Source: Streptomyces monashensis
Lineage (GTDB): Bacteria; Actinomycetota; Actinomycetes; Streptomycetales; Streptomycetaceae
DNA length: 64,000 bases
Assembly (NCBI RefSeq): GCF_001866665.1
Contig: NZ_MLYO01000063.1
Span: 1 to 64,000 of the forward strand
Direction: 5' to 3'
Shown piece by piece: positions 6,989 through 16,419 of the stretch. The position numbers and the translations under genes are program-made. The notes below the pieces were generated by a model. That model did not search any database, had not been told where the DNA came from, and saw nothing but the letters and a program-made list of their open reading frames with translations. Within the stretch, counting starts at the first letter, position 1, and each line of letters opens with the position of its first letter.

Positions 6989-8008
6989 TCAGTCCAGGGT
7001 CTGCACGATCCCGCTGCGCGCGGCTGTGTGCAGCACGCGCCCGCGCGCGCCGTTGACCAGCGGCAGGAAGGGCGCGACGTGCCCGCACTCGACGTCGGCG
7101 ACGATCGGCACCCCGAGCGGGCCGAGCGCGTCGAGCACGGCCTCGTGCTGGGTGAGGGTGCGGCTGTCGGGGGCGTGGGTGCGGCCGACGAGGACGGCGG
7201 CGGCGCGGTCGAAGAAGCCGGCGAGACGCAGGCCGTGCAGCTGGCGGCAGATGGTGAACGCGTTGCCCTCGCAGGCCTCGACGTAGACCAGCGACGGCGC
7301 GTTTCCGGCGAACCGCGAGGTGTCGAGGTACGGGCTGCCGGTGAGCGGGCCGAGGGTCTCGATGCAGCCGCCGATCAGCCGCCCCTCGACATCGACGTCG
7401 CCGCTGCCGTCGAGCCGGGTCCAGGTGCCCTCGGCGTCCAGCGTGAACTCCCGTACCTCCGGGTGTCGTTGCCAGTCGTCGTACCCCCCGGACCGGTACC
7501 GCCCGGGCGGGGTCTGGGTGAACGGCTCGCCCTGCGGCGCGGCCACGATGTCGAGCCAGGACCGCAGCCCCTCGGGCACCCGGTACGGCGTGTCCATGAG
7601 GTTGCCGCCGTGCACGGTCGCGACCCCGGTGAGCAGGGTCAGCGGGGTGATCACGGTCGACATGTCCGAGTAGCCGACGACCCAGGTCGGCTCGGCCCGC
7701 CCGATCGCCTCGAAGTCGAGCAGCGGCAGCAGGTCGATCGCGGTCTCCCCGCCCCACGGAGGCACCACGGCCCGGATCGTCGGGTCGGTCAGCATGCCGG
7801 TGAGCTCGGCGGCGCGCTCGGCGGCCGGGGCGCTGACGTGTGTCGAGCCGTCCATGCACCGCCCGACCACCACCTCGTACCCACGCGCCTCGATCTCCCG
7901 GACCGCGACGTCGAGCCGCCCCCGAAGTTCCTTGGCCACTCCGCTGGACGGAGAGGTCACACCGACACGGTCACCGGGGCGCAGGGGGCGCGGGTATCGA
8001 ACAGTCAT
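6989..8008 (-). CDS. S66 family peptidase (LD-carboxypeptidase / MccF-like)
   Basis: 339 residues, usual family length, cytosolic (no signal peptide). Serine peptidases of clan S66 either trim the terminal D-Ala of murein tetrapeptides (LdcA) or cleave acyl-sulfamoyl aminoacyl-adenylates (MccF immunity proteins). The nucleophile motif GYSD is present (VVGYSDMST), a Glu is available in VYVEACEGN, and the C-terminal His is in VECGHVAPFLP. ATG 8008 follows directly after the MmcQ gene in the same direction. The MccF versus LdcA choice cannot be made by eye. Confidence 0.9.
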   Translation of the reverse strand: MTVRYPRPLRPGDRVGVTSPSSGVAKELRGRLDVAVREIEARGYEVVVGRCMDGSTHVSAPAAERAAELTGMLTDPTIRAVVPPWGGETAIDLLPLLDFEAIGRAEPTWVVGYSDMSTVITPLTLLTGVATVHGGNLMDTPYRVPEGLRSWLDIVAAPQGEPFTQTPPGRYRSGGYDDWQRHPEVREFTLDAEGTWTRLDGSGDVDVEGRLIGGCIETLGPLTGSPYLDTSRFAGNAPSLVYVEACEGNAFTICRQLHGLRLAGFFDRAAAVLVGRTHAPDSRTLTQHEAVLDALGPLGVPIVADVECGHVAPFLPLVNGARGRVLHTAARSGIVQTLD

Positions 8009-8049
8009 GGGCCCGATCCTTCCGGCGCCCGGCGGGGCCGGCAACGCGA

Positions 8050-8409
8050 TTACGGCCGGTCCAGCCGCAGCCGCTCCGCTCGTGGCAGGCTCGCGACGAC
8101 CAGGTCGTAGGAGTCCTCGATCAGCTCCCGGAGCAGCCGCGGCGGCAGTCCGCCGTCCACCGTCACGGTGTTCCAGTGGCGCTTGTTCATGTGCCAGCCG
8201 GGGACGATCAGGCCCTCGTGCTCGACGCGCAGCCGGACGGCGTCCTCCGGGTCGCACTTGAGGTTGACCGTCAGGGGCCGCCCGGCGAGGTGCGTCAGGG
8301 CGAACATCTTGCCCAGCACCTTGAAGACCGAGGTCTCCGGGTTGAACGGGAAGTCCTCCACGGCCGCGTTGAAGGACAGGCAGAAGGCGCGCAGTTCCTC
8401 GGGGGTCAC
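8050..8409 (-). CDS. MmcQ/YjbR family DNA-binding-like protein
   Basis: 119 residues. Matches the small MmcQ/YjbR fold, with an N-terminal FPFNPETSVFKVLGKMFAL segment, NLKCDPEDA and the GWHMNKRHWNTV motif followed by a basic C-terminal helix. The fold resembles the DNA-binding domain of type II secretion/MotA-like proteins, but the function is unproven. The ATG overlaps the corC stop (four bases, 8406-8409), so it is translated together with corC. Confidence 0.88.
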   Translation of the reverse strand: MTPEELRAFCLSFNAAVEDFPFNPETSVFKVLGKMFALTHLAGRPLTVNLKCDPEDAVRLRVEHEGLIVPGWHMNKRHWNTVTVDGGLPPRLLRELIEDSYDLVVASLPRAERLRLDRP

Positions 8410-9710
8410 CCGGCTCCCTCCTCCGTGGCCCGCCCGCCCTTCCCGGAGGGTTCGACCAGGACCGTGACGATCTTGTTGCGGCGGCCGGCGGCGGCTTCCG
8501 CCGTGAGCTTCAGGCGGCGCTCGTCGGGCAGTTCGACCTCGGCGGACGCGCCCGCGATGGGCACGCGGCCGAGGGCCTTGGCGAGGAGTCCGCCGACCGT
8601 CTCCACGTCCTCGTCGTCGTACTCGTCCAGCCCGTACAGCTCGCCGAGGTCGGTGATGTCGAGGCGGGCGGTGACCCGGTAGCGGTCGTCGCCGAGCTCC
8701 TCGACGGGCGGCAGTTCGCGGTCGTACTCGTCGGTGATCTCGCCGACGATCTCCTCCAGGATGTCCTCGATGGTGACGATGCCGGCGGTGCCGCCGTACT
8801 CGTCGATGACGACGGCGACGTGATTGCGGTCCTTCTGCATCTCGCGCAGCAGGTCACCGGCGTTCTTCGTGTCGGGCACGAAGACGGCGGGCCGCATCGC
8901 GGTCGACACGACGTCGTTCTCGGACTCGCGGTTGATGTGCGTCTTGCGGACCAGGTCCTTCAGGTACACGACCCCGACGATGTCGTCCTCGCTCTCGCCG
9001 GTGACCGGGATCCGGGAGAAGCCCGAGCGGAGCGCCAGCGTCAGCGCCTGGCGGATGGTCTTGAAGCGCTCGATGGTGATCAGGTCGGTCCTCGGCACCA
9101 TCACCTCGCGCACGAGCGTGTCTCCGAGCTCGAAGACCGAGTGCACCATCCGGCGCTCCTCGTCCTCGATCAGCGACTCCTGCTCGGCGAGGTCGACCAG
9201 CGCGCGCAGCTCCGCCTCGGAGGCGAACGGGCCGCGCCTGAAGCCCTTGCCCGGGGTGAGGGCGTTGCCGATGAGGATGAGGAGGTACGGGATCGGGCCC
9301 ATCACGCGCGCGAGCGGCAGCAACACGTAGGCCGCCGCCGTCGCGGTGTTGAGGGGGTGCTGGCGGCCGATGGTGCGCGGCGACACGCCGACCGCGACGT
9401 ACGACACCAGCACCATGACCCCGATGGCGACCAGCAGGGCCTCCCAGGTGGCGGTGAACTCCTTCAGGCAGGCGTACGTCACCAGGGCCGCGGCCGCCAT
9501 CTCGCAGGCGACGCGGACCAGCAGGGCCACGTTCAGATAGCGGGTGGGGTCGGCGGCGACCTGGGCGAGCCCGGCGCTGCCGCGCCGGCCGGCCTTGACG
9601 GCCTCCTCGGCGCGGAAGCCGGAGACGCGCGCGAGGCCCGCCTCCGCGCAGGCGGCGAGCCAGGCGACGACGACCAGCGCGATCGCGCCGATCACGATCT
9701 GCGGGGACAC
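8406..9710 (-). CDS. CNNM/CorC-type membrane protein with CBS pair
   Basis: 434 residues starting at GTG 9710. Domains in order: an N-terminal DUF21/CNNM membrane region with about four helices (residues 1-150), a CBS pair around residues 190-320 containing MVPRTD and IDEYGGTAGIVTIEDILEEIVGEI, and a C-terminal CorC_HlyC domain. Proteins of this type are linked to Mg2+/Co2+ efflux; the older name hemolysin is misleading. It sits between ybeY and mmcQ, as in other actinobacteria. Confidence 0.93.
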   Translation of the reverse strand: MSPQIVIGAIALVVVAWLAACAEAGLARVSGFRAEEAVKAGRRGSAGLAQVAADPTRYLNVALLVRVACEMAAAALVTYACLKEFTATWEALLVAIGVMVLVSYVAVGVSPRTIGRQHPLNTATAAAYVLLPLARVMGPIPYLLILIGNALTPGKGFRRGPFASEAELRALVDLAEQESLIEDEERRMVHSVFELGDTLVREVMVPRTDLITIERFKTIRQALTLALRSGFSRIPVTGESEDDIVGVVYLKDLVRKTHINRESENDVVSTAMRPAVFVPDTKNAGDLLREMQKDRNHVAVVIDEYGGTAGIVTIEDILEEIVGEITDEYDRELPPVEELGDDRYRVTARLDITDLGELYGLDEYDDEDVETVGGLLAKALGRVPIAGASAEVELPDERRLKLTAEAAAGRRNKIVTVLVEPSGKGGRATEEGAG

Positions 9711-9728
9711 GGGAGACGACCGATCCGC

Positions 9729-10226
9729 TTACGAGACCGTGGGCGCCGGGGACGGGCCGGTCAGGCCCTGCTCGCCGCGCCATCCGTCGACAATGGCGGC
9801 CTGCAGCCCGAACATCTCGGCCTTCTCGTCGGGCTCCTCGTGGTCGTACCCGAGCAGGTGCAGCACGCCGTGGACGGTGAGCAGCTGGAGCTCCTCGTCC
9901 ATGGAGTGCTGCGTCGGAGCCTCGGCCCCCTGCTTGGCGGCGACCTCCGGGCACAGCACGATGTCGCCGAGCAGGCCCTGCGGCGGCTCGTCGTCGTCCT
10001 TCGACGGCGGCCGCAGCTCGTCCATCGGGAACGACATGACATCGGTCGGCCCGGGCAGGTCCATCCACTGGATGTGCAGTTGCTCCATGGCGTCGGCGTC
10101 CACGACGATCACCGAGAGCTCGGAGAGCGGGTGGATGCGCATCCGTGCGAGTGCGTAGCGGGCGATGTCGAGGATCGCCTGCTCGTCGACCTCGGTTCCG
10201 GACTCGTTGTTGACGTCGATCGACAT
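9729..10226 (-). CDS. ybeY: Endoribonuclease YbeY
   Basis: 165 residues. Metal-dependent endoribonuclease involved in 16S rRNA 3' maturation and ribosome quality control. The zinc motif HGVLHLLGYDH is complete (three His, near residue 120), and TDVMSFPMDE is the second family signature. It lies 12 bases downstream of phoH and 18 bases upstream of corC, forming a tight operon. Confidence 0.97.
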   Translation of the reverse strand: MSIDVNNESGTEVDEQAILDIARYALARMRIHPLSELSVIVVDADAMEQLHIQWMDLPGPTDVMSFPMDELRPPSKDDDEPPQGLLGDIVLCPEVAAKQGAEAPTQHSMDEELQLLTVHGVLHLLGYDHEEPDEKAEMFGLQAAIVDGWRGEQGLTGPSPAPTVS

Positions 10227-10238
10227 GGTCGTGCTGGT

Positions 10239-11321
<1,083 letters not shown>

Positions 11322-11451
11322 GGGCCGGCGCTGAAGGCCTGCGCTTCCTCCTCGTCACGGCCGCCTGGCTGAGGGCGGCCTCGCGACTCCAGAGTACGAC
11401 GGGGGGCTGACAACACCGTAGGACTTTTCCCGGACCTCCATGACCCGCCCG

Positions 11452-12609
11452 TCAGCCCGAGCGCCGGAACCCGATCGTCGGCACCGCCCGCCGCAGCGGC
11501 CACGGCCGGTCCAGCTCCTCCGGGACGAGCCCGTCGAGGAAGGCGTACCGCCGCAGGGCCGCCGGGTCCTGCCCGGGAAGGGCCTGCACCCGGCGCCACC
11601 ACGCCCCGATCTCGGACCACCCCGGCGCCGACAGGGACCCCCCGAACTCCTGCACCGACAGGGCCGCCGTCAGCCCCGCGAACGCCAGCCGGTCGGCCAG
11701 CGGCCAGCCCGCGAGGGACCCGGTCACGAAGCCGGCGACGAACACGTCCCCCGCCCCGGTCGGGTCCAGCGCCTCCACGGCGATCGCGGGCACCTCCGCC
11801 GCCTCCCCCGTCCGCCGGTCCACCGCGTACGCCCCCTCCGAGCCCAGCGTCACGACGGCCACCGGCACGTACGCGGTCAGCGCGTGGGCGGCCACGCGGG
11901 GGCAGCCGGCCCCGGTGTAGCGCTTCGCCTCCTCCGCGTTCGGCAGGAACGCCTCGCAGTGCTCCAGGTCGGCCAGGCTCGACAGATCCCAGGCCCCGGT
12001 GTCGTCCCAGCCGACGTCGGCGAAGATCCGGGTGCCCTCGCGGGCGGCCTGCGCGATCCAGGGCGCGCGCGTGCCCGGCGTCAGCGACGCCACGGCGGCA
12101 CGCGCGCGGGGCGGTCGGTCCGGCGTGCCCTCCCGGAGGAACGCGGCCCCGGAGGGCGGCTCGTGCCCGTGGGACACCATCGTCCGCTCGCCCTCGTACG
12201 CCATCGACACCGTCACCGGCGAGTGCCAGCCGGGCACGGTCCGCGAGGCCGTGAGGTCGATGCCCTCGCCCTGTGCCAGCGCGTCCCAGCAGTACTCGCC
12301 GTAGTGGTCGTCGCCGAAGGCCGCCGCGAGGGAGGTCCGCAGGCCGAGCCGGGCCAGGGCGGTGGCCATGTTGGCGACCCCGCCGGGGCTGGAGCCCATG
12401 CCCCGGGCCCAGGACTCGGTGCCGCGCACGGGCGCCGTGTCCAGGCCGGTGAAGATGATGTCGAGGAAGACCGTGCCGGTCAGGTAGACGTCCCAGGGCG
12501 GGTCGCCGGGTGCGCGCAGCGCGGCGAGCGGGTCGACGTCGGCCCGTCGGCTCCCGGCCCGGGTGAGGTGGTCCGGTTCCTCTGCGGCGATGGCGTGCGA
12601 GGGGGTCAC
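11452..12609 (-). CDS. PfkB family carbohydrate/nucleoside kinase
   Basis: 385 residues from GTG 12609 (AGGGAG ribosome site upstream). Ribokinase-type fold: the PfkB signature GGVANMATALARLG in the N-terminal half and the anion-hole motif DPTGAGDVF with its catalytic Asp in the C-terminal half. The substrate cannot be told from sequence. It lies 120 bases downstream of the D-glucarate genes on the same strand, so a sugar or sugar-acid substrate is plausible but not shown. The upstream gap carries the palindrome GGAGCGCTCC near 12656. Confidence 0.92.
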   Translation of the reverse strand: MTPSHAIAAEEPDHLTRAGSRRADVDPLAALRAPGDPPWDVYLTGTVFLDIIFTGLDTAPVRGTESWARGMGSSPGGVANMATALARLGLRTSLAAAFGDDHYGEYCWDALAQGEGIDLTASRTVPGWHSPVTVSMAYEGERTMVSHGHEPPSGAAFLREGTPDRPPRARAAVASLTPGTRAPWIAQAAREGTRIFADVGWDDTGAWDLSSLADLEHCEAFLPNAEEAKRYTGAGCPRVAAHALTAYVPVAVVTLGSEGAYAVDRRTGEAAEVPAIAVEALDPTGAGDVFVAGFVTGSLAGWPLADRLAFAGLTAALSVQEFGGSLSAPGWSEIGAWWRRVQALPGQDPAALRRYAFLDGLVPEELDRPWPLRRAVPTIGFRRSG

Positions 12610-12729
12610 GGTGCGCTCCCTGACGTGGTGCGGGTCTGGCCAGTGTGCACCAGGGAGCGCTCCGCACGAGGGGCATACGGGGGGATATGCGCGGGGTGTG
12701 TACGGGGTGTGCGCGCGGTATGCCCCGGG

Positions 12730-14040
12730 TTACCAGCGCGGCATCACCGGCTGCCGCCACCCGGGCTCGCCGGTCCGCATCGCCGCCGCGTCGTCGCGGT
12801 CGCGCAGCGTGCCGTCGTCCTCGGTCCACCTGCGGTGCAGCCGCTCCAGTTCGTCGCGGTCGAGGGTGACGCCGAGGCCCGGCGCGTCGGTCACGGCGAC
12901 CCGGCCGCCGTCGAAGGCGACCCGCTCGGTGAGGACGTCCTCGGACTGCCAGGGGTAGTGGGTGTCGCAGGCGTGGTGGAGGTTCGGGACGGTGGCGGCG
13001 ACCTGGGTCATCGCGGCGAGGCTGATGCCGAGGTGGGTGTTGGAGTGCATGGACACCCCGACCCCGAACGCGGCGCAGATCGCGGCGAGTTCACGGGTGC
13101 CCCGCAGCCCGCCCCAGTAGTGGTGGTCGGAGAGGACCACCTGGACGGCGTCCTTCGTGAACGCCTCCTTGATCTCCCCGAAGGTGGTCACGCACATGTT
13201 GGTCGCGAGCGGCACCTGCGTGCCCGCCGAGACCTGCGCCATGGCCGGGGTGCCCAGCGTCGGGTCCTCCAGGTATTCGAGGACGTCGCCGAGTTCCTTC
13301 GCCACCTTCAGCGAGGTCTCCACGGACCAGGCGCCGTTGGGGTCGAGGCGCAGCGGGTGCCCGGGGAAGGCCTCGGCGAGGGCGCGGACGGCCGCGATCT
13401 CCTCGTCGGGCGGGAAGACACCGCCCTTGAGCTTGAAGGAGGTGAAGCCGTAGCGGTCCTTGAACGTCCGCGCCTGCGCCACGACTCCGGCCGGGTCGAG
13501 GGCGGCGCCCCAGTCGTCGGGCTCGGCGGTGACGCCCGCCGGGTGGCCGGCCCACTTGTAGAACAGGTAGGCGCTGTACTCGACGGAGTCGCGCAGCCTG
13601 CCGCCGAGCAGCGCGTGCACGGGCAGGCCGAGCGCCCTGCCCTGGGCGTCGAGGCAGGCGACCTCGAAGGCGGAGAGCACGGACAGCCGCAGTTTGTCGG
13701 CGCTCTGCACGCCGCGCAGCCCGCCCGCGTCGACCTGCCCCTGGACCCGGGACGCGTCCACGCCGAGGTCGAGCGCGAACAGCCCGTTCACATCCATGAC
13801 CGATCGCCCGGTGAGCCGCTCGGCCAACGGGCGGGCGATCTCCAGGTACTTGGTGTCGCCGTAGGTCTCGCCGAGCCCGGTGATCCCGTCGGCGGTGACG
13901 ATCTCCACGATCAGCCGGGGGGTGTACGGCTGGTGCACGCCCTGGGTGTTGAGCAGCGGCGCGTCGGCCACCAGGATCGGCGTCAGGCGCACCTCGGCGA
14001 TGGTCAGGTCACGGGTCGGTGCGGTCGTCGCGGTCGTCAC
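12730..14040 (-). CDS. gudD: Glucarate dehydratase (enolase superfamily)
   Basis: 436 residues. Converts D-glucarate to 5-keto-4-deoxy-D-glucarate. The enolase-superfamily C-terminal barrel shows the base pair KLKGG, the metal ligand RLDPNGAW, and a catalytic His in HSNTHLGIS; the N-terminal capping domain is complete. The start is GTG 14040, overlapping the stop of the upstream gene by four bases (GTGA), so it is translationally coupled to the next enzyme of the pathway. Its pairing with ketodeoxyglucarate dehydratase supports glucarate rather than galactarate as substrate. Confidence 0.9.
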   Translation of the reverse strand: MTTATTAPTRDLTIAEVRLTPILVADAPLLNTQGVHQPYTPRLIVEIVTADGITGLGETYGDTKYLEIARPLAERLTGRSVMDVNGLFALDLGVDASRVQGQVDAGGLRGVQSADKLRLSVLSAFEVACLDAQGRALGLPVHALLGGRLRDSVEYSAYLFYKWAGHPAGVTAEPDDWGAALDPAGVVAQARTFKDRYGFTSFKLKGGVFPPDEEIAAVRALAEAFPGHPLRLDPNGAWSVETSLKVAKELGDVLEYLEDPTLGTPAMAQVSAGTQVPLATNMCVTTFGEIKEAFTKDAVQVVLSDHHYWGGLRGTRELAAICAAFGVGVSMHSNTHLGISLAAMTQVAATVPNLHHACDTHYPWQSEDVLTERVAFDGGRVAVTDAPGLGVTLDRDELERLHRRWTEDDGTLRDRDDAAAMRTGEPGWRQPVMPRW

Positions 14041-14993
14041 AGGGCGGCTCCTACGAGGTCGAGTCCGGTGGTGAGCAGGGCCTTGAGGCCGGCGAGGTCG
14101 GCGGGCGCGGGGTCGGCGAGCGGGGCGCGCACGGGTCCGACGCGCTGTCCGCGCAGCCGGGCCGCCGCCTTCACCAGGGACACGGCGTACCCGGGCGCGC
14201 GGTCGCGCAGTTCGACGAGGGGGACGTAGAACTCCCGCAGCAGTTCGTCCATGGTCCCCCGGTCGCCGTCGCCGAGCGCCGTGAAGAAGGCGCCGGCGAT
14301 CTCGGGGGCGAAGGCGTGCACGGCGGAGGAGTAGGCGGGGACTCCGACGGCGGCGTAGGCGCGGGCCTGGATCTCGGCGGTGGCGGCGCCGTTGAAGAAG
14401 AGGAAGCCGTCGGGGGCGGCGAGGGTGAGGCGCTGGAGCCGGTCGAGGTCGCTGTGGCCGTCCTTGAGTCCGATGACGTTCGGGATGCCCGCGATGCGCC
14501 GCAACGCCTCGATGCCGTAGGCGACTTGGCCGCGCTGGTAGGCGATCAGGGGCAGCCGGGTGCGGGCGGCGAGCCGCTCCAGCTGGGCGGCGAGGCCGGA
14601 CTGCGGGGCCTCGACGAGGTAGTGGGGCAGGGTGAGCAGGGCGTCGGCGCCGGCCTCCTCGGCGATCCGCGCGAACCGGGCGGCCTGCGCCCAGCCGTAC
14701 CCGGTCCCGGCCACCACGGGCACCTGCCCGGCCGCCTCCTCCACGGTGATCGAGACGACCGTCCGGTACTCCTCCTCGTCCAGCGAGAAGAACTCCCCGG
14801 TGCCGCAGGCGGGGAAGACGGCGCCGGGACCGGTGGCGAGCCGGCCGGCGACATGGGCGCGGAAGCCGTCGGGGTCGAGGGAGCCGTCGTCGTGGAAGGC
14901 GGTGAGCGGGAAGGACAGCACACCCCGTGTCATGCCCTCCCGCAAGCGCCGCGCCACATGCTGCGGACTCGGGTCGCCATCCACCGTGAGCAT
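14037..14993 (-). CDS. 5-dehydro-4-deoxyglucarate dehydratase
   Basis: 318 residues, dihydrodipicolinate synthase-like (class I aldolase) barrel. Catalyses 5-keto-4-deoxyglucarate to 2-oxoglutarate semialdehyde plus CO2. The Schiff-base lysine lies in NVIGLKDG, with GTGEFFSL and the YQRG segment as further family marks. First gene of the glucarate operon. ATG 14993 has GAGGAG touching it; GTG 14984, nine bases past that GAGGAG, may be the real start (three residues shorter). Confidence 0.9.
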   Translation of the reverse strand: MLTVDGDPSPQHVARRLREGMTRGVLSFPLTAFHDDGSLDPDGFRAHVAGRLATGPGAVFPACGTGEFFSLDEEEYRTVVSITVEEAAGQVPVVAGTGYGWAQAARFARIAEEAGADALLTLPHYLVEAPQSGLAAQLERLAARTRLPLIAYQRGQVAYGIEALRRIAGIPNVIGLKDGHSDLDRLQRLTLAAPDGFLFFNGAATAEIQARAYAAVGVPAYSSAVHAFAPEIAGAFFTALGDGDRGTMDELLREFYVPLVELRDRAPGYAVSLVKAAARLRGQRVGPVRAPLADPAPADLAGLKALLTTGLDLVGAAL

Positions 14994-15008
14994 CTCCTCT
15001 TCTGAATA

Positions 15009-15026
15009 TTGTCCATATATGAGAAC
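15009..15026. promoter_or_regulatory. AT-rich palindrome in the glucarate/MFS divergent region
   Basis: The perfect palindrome CATATATG (15014-15021) with partly symmetrical flanks (TTGTC left, AGAAC right) lies 16 bases upstream of the ketodeoxyglucarate dehydratase start, in an otherwise GC-rich 199-base divergent intergenic region. It is a candidate operator for an IclR- or GntR-type regulator; no regulator gene is adjacent. Confidence 0.45.
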
Positions 15027-15192
15027 AGCTGTCGAAGATTCCGACTACCCCCACCAGCACCCTGCAAACCGGAAAGTGACTCGGATCACCCGACCCCGCC
15101 TTCTTCAAGCCCCGCCCGCTTGATACAACTTGCTCGCCTCCCCCTCTCCCCCTGTCGAGCCACGGCTCCTCACGCATGCCCTGGAAACGCCC

Positions 15193-16419
15193 GTGCCCGC
15201 CCCCCGCACCCTGCCCTGGCCCCTCGTCGCCCTCTTCACGGCCGGCTATCTCGCCCCCTACCTGCTGCCGACCACCGTCGGCCGACTCGGCAGCGGGCTT
15301 CCGCTGACCGCCACCCAGGCCGGGGCCATCGGCAGTGCCCTGCTGCTGAGTTCGGCGACGGCGGGCTTCCTGCTCGCGTCCCGGGTGGACCGGATCGGCG
15401 CCCGCACCCTGGCCCGCGCCGGCCTCGCGCTCGTCGTCCTCGGCTACGGCGGCGCCGCCCTCGCCGGCGTCGTACCGGTCGTCGTCGCGGGCGCGGTCCT
15501 CGGCGGCCTCGGCTCGGGCACGGTCACGGCGGTCGCCGCGAGCGGCATCGCCGCCCAGAGAGACCCGCACCGGGTCACGACGCTCGGCCTGCTCGGCGTC
15601 TCGGCGCTCGCCGGGGCCCTGTACCTGGCCATCCCCCGGCTCGGACCCGGGCACGGCTCGCCGCTGGCCGCGATCGCGCTCACCGCGCTCGCCGTCTGGC
15701 CGCTCACCGGCCGGCTGTCCGGCCCCACGACACCGGCCCGTACGGCCGCCGTTCCGCACGGCCGGCTTCCGCACCTGCGCGCGGGTCTGCTGCTGGCCGC
15801 CGCCCTGACCTGCTGGTCCCTCGCCCAGAACTCCCTGTGGGGGGTCAGCGGCCGGATCGGGCTCGTCCAGGCGCACCTCACCGAGGTGGGCGTCGGCGCG
15901 GTGTTCGCGGTCGCGCTCGGCGCCGGGCTGCTCGGGGTGCTGGGCGCGGGCGTGCTCGGCTCCCGGCTGGGCCGCGCGCTGCCCATCGGGGCCGGTACGG
16001 CCCTGATCGCCGGGTGCATCGCGCTGAGCGCGTCGGCCCGGGACCTGTCCGCCTTCGCGGCCGGCGAGATCTCCTGGAACCTGCTCTACCCGGTGGTCCT
16101 GTCGTACGTCCTCGGCCTCGCCGCCTCCCTCGACCCGCGCGGCCGCTGGGCGGTCCTGGTCGGCTCGGCCTCCTCGCTGGGCACGGCGGCGGGCCCGCTG
16201 GCCGGGAGCGTGCTGGCGTCGGGGGTGGGCTTCCCGGTCATGGGCGACGTGCTGGCCGCCGGGCTGCTGCTGATCGCCGTCCCGATGACGGCGGTGGCGC
16301 TGCGCACGGGCAGGCGCCCCCTGCCGGTGACGGACCTGCCCGTCGTGGAACTCCCGGTGGAGACGCCAGCCCTCTCCGCACAGCGGGCTTACGACACCGC
16401 GTCGCCCGCGAACTCGTAG
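15193..16419 (+). CDS. MFS transporter
   Basis: About 408 residues with around 11-12 hydrophobic segments and an MFS-like loop (ASRVDRIGARTLARAG) between helices 2 and 3. The start is GTG 15193 with GGAA six bases upstream; a TTG at 15130 would add 21 non-hydrophobic residues. Divergent from the glucarate operon across a shared regulatory region, so a sugar-acid substrate is possible, but classical glucarate permeases look different and this may be unrelated. Its last 31 bases are antisense to the deaminase gene. Confidence 0.85.
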   Translation: MPAPRTLPWPLVALFTAGYLAPYLLPTTVGRLGSGLPLTATQAGAIGSALLLSSATAGFLLASRVDRIGARTLARAGLALVVLGYGGAALAGVVPVVVAGAVLGGLGSGTVTAVAASGIAAQRDPHRVTTLGLLGVSALAGALYLAIPRLGPGHGSPLAAIALTALAVWPLTGRLSGPTTPARTAAVPHGRLPHLRAGLLLAAALTCWSLAQNSLWGVSGRIGLVQAHLTEVGVGAVFAVALGAGLLGVLGAGVLGSRLGRALPIGAGTALIAGCIALSASARDLSAFAAGEISWNLLYPVVLSYVLGLAASLDPRGRWAVLVGSASSLGTAAGPLAGSVLASGVGFPVMGDVLAAGLLLIAVPMTAVALRTGRRPLPVTDLPVVELPVETPALSAQRAYDTASPANS

